Below are positions 15,701 through 16,494 of a stretch of 16,494 nt of DNA, in pieces; the stretch's first letter is position 1, and every line of letters starts with the position of its first letter. The notes under the pieces are model-generated. The model saw only the letters and a program-made list of their open reading frames with translations. It searched no databases and was not told the origin of the DNA. The stretch is from assembly GCA_020793555.1 (NCBI GenBank), contig DQIO01000306.1, forward strand, positions 1 to 16,494, written 5' to 3'. Both the position numbers and the translations under genes were made by a program. Origin of the DNA: Methanosarcinaceae archaeon. Its GTDB lineage: Archaea > Halobacteriota > Methanosarcinia > Methanosarcinales > Methanosarcinaceae.

Positions 15701-15841
15701 GAGATTGTCGGAAAAGCCTATTTTTCGAATATTTCAGCTTTAATGCCTAAACTTGGTCGGGCGTAGCATAGTGATTTAGTTTTAACAATATTTCGGGATG
15801 TTTTAATTTTGGTGCTTTACAGGTACTTTTTCGACAATCTC
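15701..15841. mobile_element. 141-bp MITE-like element with 16-bp inverted ends
   Basis: The ends GAGATTGTCGGAAAAG (15701-15716) and, reversed, GAGATTGTCGAAAAAG (15826-15841) match at 15 of 16 bases. The 109-base interior has no open frame. The immediate flanks (TATAT and TTTAG) show no clear target duplication beyond a possible TA. The ends differ from the CTAG-targeting family above, so this is a separate element type. It lies between the AttH-like gene and the Sec61-beta gene, both of which read away from it. Confidence 0.65.
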
Positions 15842-16063
15842 TTTAGAATGGAAAGCTCAAAAATAACAATATTTATGAATGTAAAACAACTATATTATGA
15901 CGCCATGGATAAATATAGGCGCAAAGGCGCAAACCTTTAAAACCTTGTAATGCATAAATGGAATTAATCAACAACAAAGTTACTAATGTTTAGGTAACAT
16001 ATTTGTTAGTACAATATTAAACTAAATATACAGAAATTATACATATCACACATGGAGGGAACA
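15842..16063. promoter_or_regulatory. Upstream region and ribosome site of the Sec61-beta gene
   Basis: The region is AT-rich and has no gene. A short tandem GGCGCAAA repeat lies at about 15918-15933. A TATA-like AAATATACA around 16024-16032 could start the Sec61-beta transcript. GGAGG at 16054-16058 sits five bases before ATG 16064 and decides that start; the ATG at 16052 overlaps this ribosome site and is not used. The stretch 15521-15700, before the repeat element, likewise holds no gene beyond the AttH promoter. Confidence 0.5.
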
Positions 16064-16234
16064 ATGGCAAAAAAATCAAGTGGCGATGGACTTATGTCAT
16101 CCGCAGGTCTTATGCGGTATTATGATGCCGACAAAAAAGCAATACATGTCCAACCAAAAACCGTAGTCATATTTGGAATTGTCTCAGGCATTTCAATTTT
16201 ACTTTTAAGCGCAAGTTTTGGTCTCTGGCCATAA
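16064..16234 (+). CDS. Preprotein translocase subunit Sec61-beta (SecG analogue)
   Basis: The 56-residue protein has the standard archaeal Sec61-beta layout. It has a flexible charged N-terminus with KKSSGDGLMSSAGLMRYYDA, then HVQPKTVVIFGIV and a single membrane helix at about 33-52 ending SFGLWP at the C-terminus. It is the small, non-essential third subunit of the SecYE channel that exports proteins across the membrane. Length, the AGLMRYYDAD stretch and the tail-anchor topology are all normal. The reading frame opens earlier at ATG 16052, but a GGAGG ribosome site overlapping that codon makes ATG 16064 the true start. A possible small membrane peptide gene follows 46 bases later. Confidence 0.93.
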   Translation: MAKKSSGDGLMSSAGLMRYYDADKKAIHVQPKTVVIFGIVSGISILLLSASFGLWP

Positions 16235-16280
16235 AGAAACCTTTTTGGTCAGGATTGTTAAAACATAAAGAACGATCTAT

Positions 16281-16367
16281 ATGATGAGCCTGATCAGGAA
16301 AACAGTATTCCTTTTTGGACTGATCTTCATACTATCAGGAGTCTACGGAATTATGGTGTCAATCTAG
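16281..16367 (+). CDS. Possible 28-residue single-helix membrane peptide
   Basis: A short frame encodes MMSLIRKTVFLFGLIFILSG followed by VYGIMVSI and a stop. It has a basic N-terminus and one hydrophobic segment long enough to span the membrane. It lies 46 bases after Sec61-beta on the same strand, so it could share its transcript. The ribosome site is weak, and no family is known to me. A coding origin is suggested by the clean amphipathic layout (charged start, uninterrupted hydrophobic core), but 28 codons can arise by chance. Confidence 0.4.
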   Translation: MMSLIRKTVFLFGLIFILSGVYGIMVSI

Positions 16368-16402
16368 CATCTGTCAGTACTTCCGAAAGCCCTACTTCCG
16401 AT

Positions 16403-16438
16403 TAATTGCTAATATATAGAACTGTTTTACAGCAATTA
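16403..16438. other. Stem-loop in the right-edge non-coding tail
   Basis: TAATTGCT (16403-16410) and AGCAATTA (16431-16438) form a perfect 8-bp stem around a 20-base loop. Just before it, ACTTCCGA occurs twice within about 25 bases. The remaining sequence to 16494 shows no gene. It may be a transcript end for the Sec61-beta unit, or the start of something beyond the window. Confidence 0.35.
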
Positions 16439-16494
16439 CCCCAATACTATTACACAACACATTAAATTCAAAAATTCGCAACCATCGCTTCAAG

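Overview
The window reads as a chromosomal segment from a methanogen-like archaeon, most probably of the Methanosarcinales or a close relative. The archaeal call rests on a glycerol-1-phosphate dehydrogenase (egsA), a Sec61-beta subunit, UPF0179, DUF2150, DUF63 and SpoIIM-like membrane proteins, a multi-OB-fold RPA-type protein, and ribosome sites of the GGTGAT/AGGTGAT type. The order-level call is inference from IlvD similarity recalled from memory. Nothing was searched.

Layout. 1-61: right end of a repeat element cut by the window edge. 274-1938: ilvD. 2093-4481: three genes in a row, namely a four-cluster ferredoxin-like subunit, an aldehyde:ferredoxin oxidoreductase (AOR) family tungsten enzyme, and a 53-residue eight-cysteine protein. 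4482-5671: a decayed region. It holds a 275-bp inverted-repeat element and the C-terminal remnant of an AlbA_2/COG2865-type regulator gene, which a 222-bp MITE-like element interrupts with a clean CTAG target duplication. 5785-7208 (minus): an AT-rich three-gene cassette comprising a TIGR04255-like protein, an undescribed 57-residue protein and a 'TQDCDL' protein. 7492-8616 (minus): an RPA-like protein with three OB folds. 8836-9941: an MFS transporter broken by a one-base frameshift in a T run. 9976-10248: another element with the same kind of ends. 10271-12596 (minus): egsA, then UPF0179, then DUF2150. 12695-14156: a DUF63 plus SpoIIM-like membrane pair, followed by an orphan PGF-CTERM-like tail. 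14372-15520 (minus): a secreted AttH/CrtC-like protein rich in N-glycosylation sequons. 15701-15841: a 141-bp MITE-like element. 16064-16367: Sec61-beta and a possible 28-residue membrane peptide.

The core genes cover branched-chain amino acid synthesis (ilvD), archaeal lipid backbone synthesis (egsA), protein secretion (Sec61-beta) and single-stranded DNA binding (RPA). Between them lies accessory material with at least four short inverted-repeat elements, gene remnants and a base-composition-distinct cassette. The best candidates for something undescribed are the three-gene cassette at 5785-7208, the AOR/ferredoxin/eight-cysteine operon, the small peptide after Sec61-beta, and the CTAG-targeting element family.
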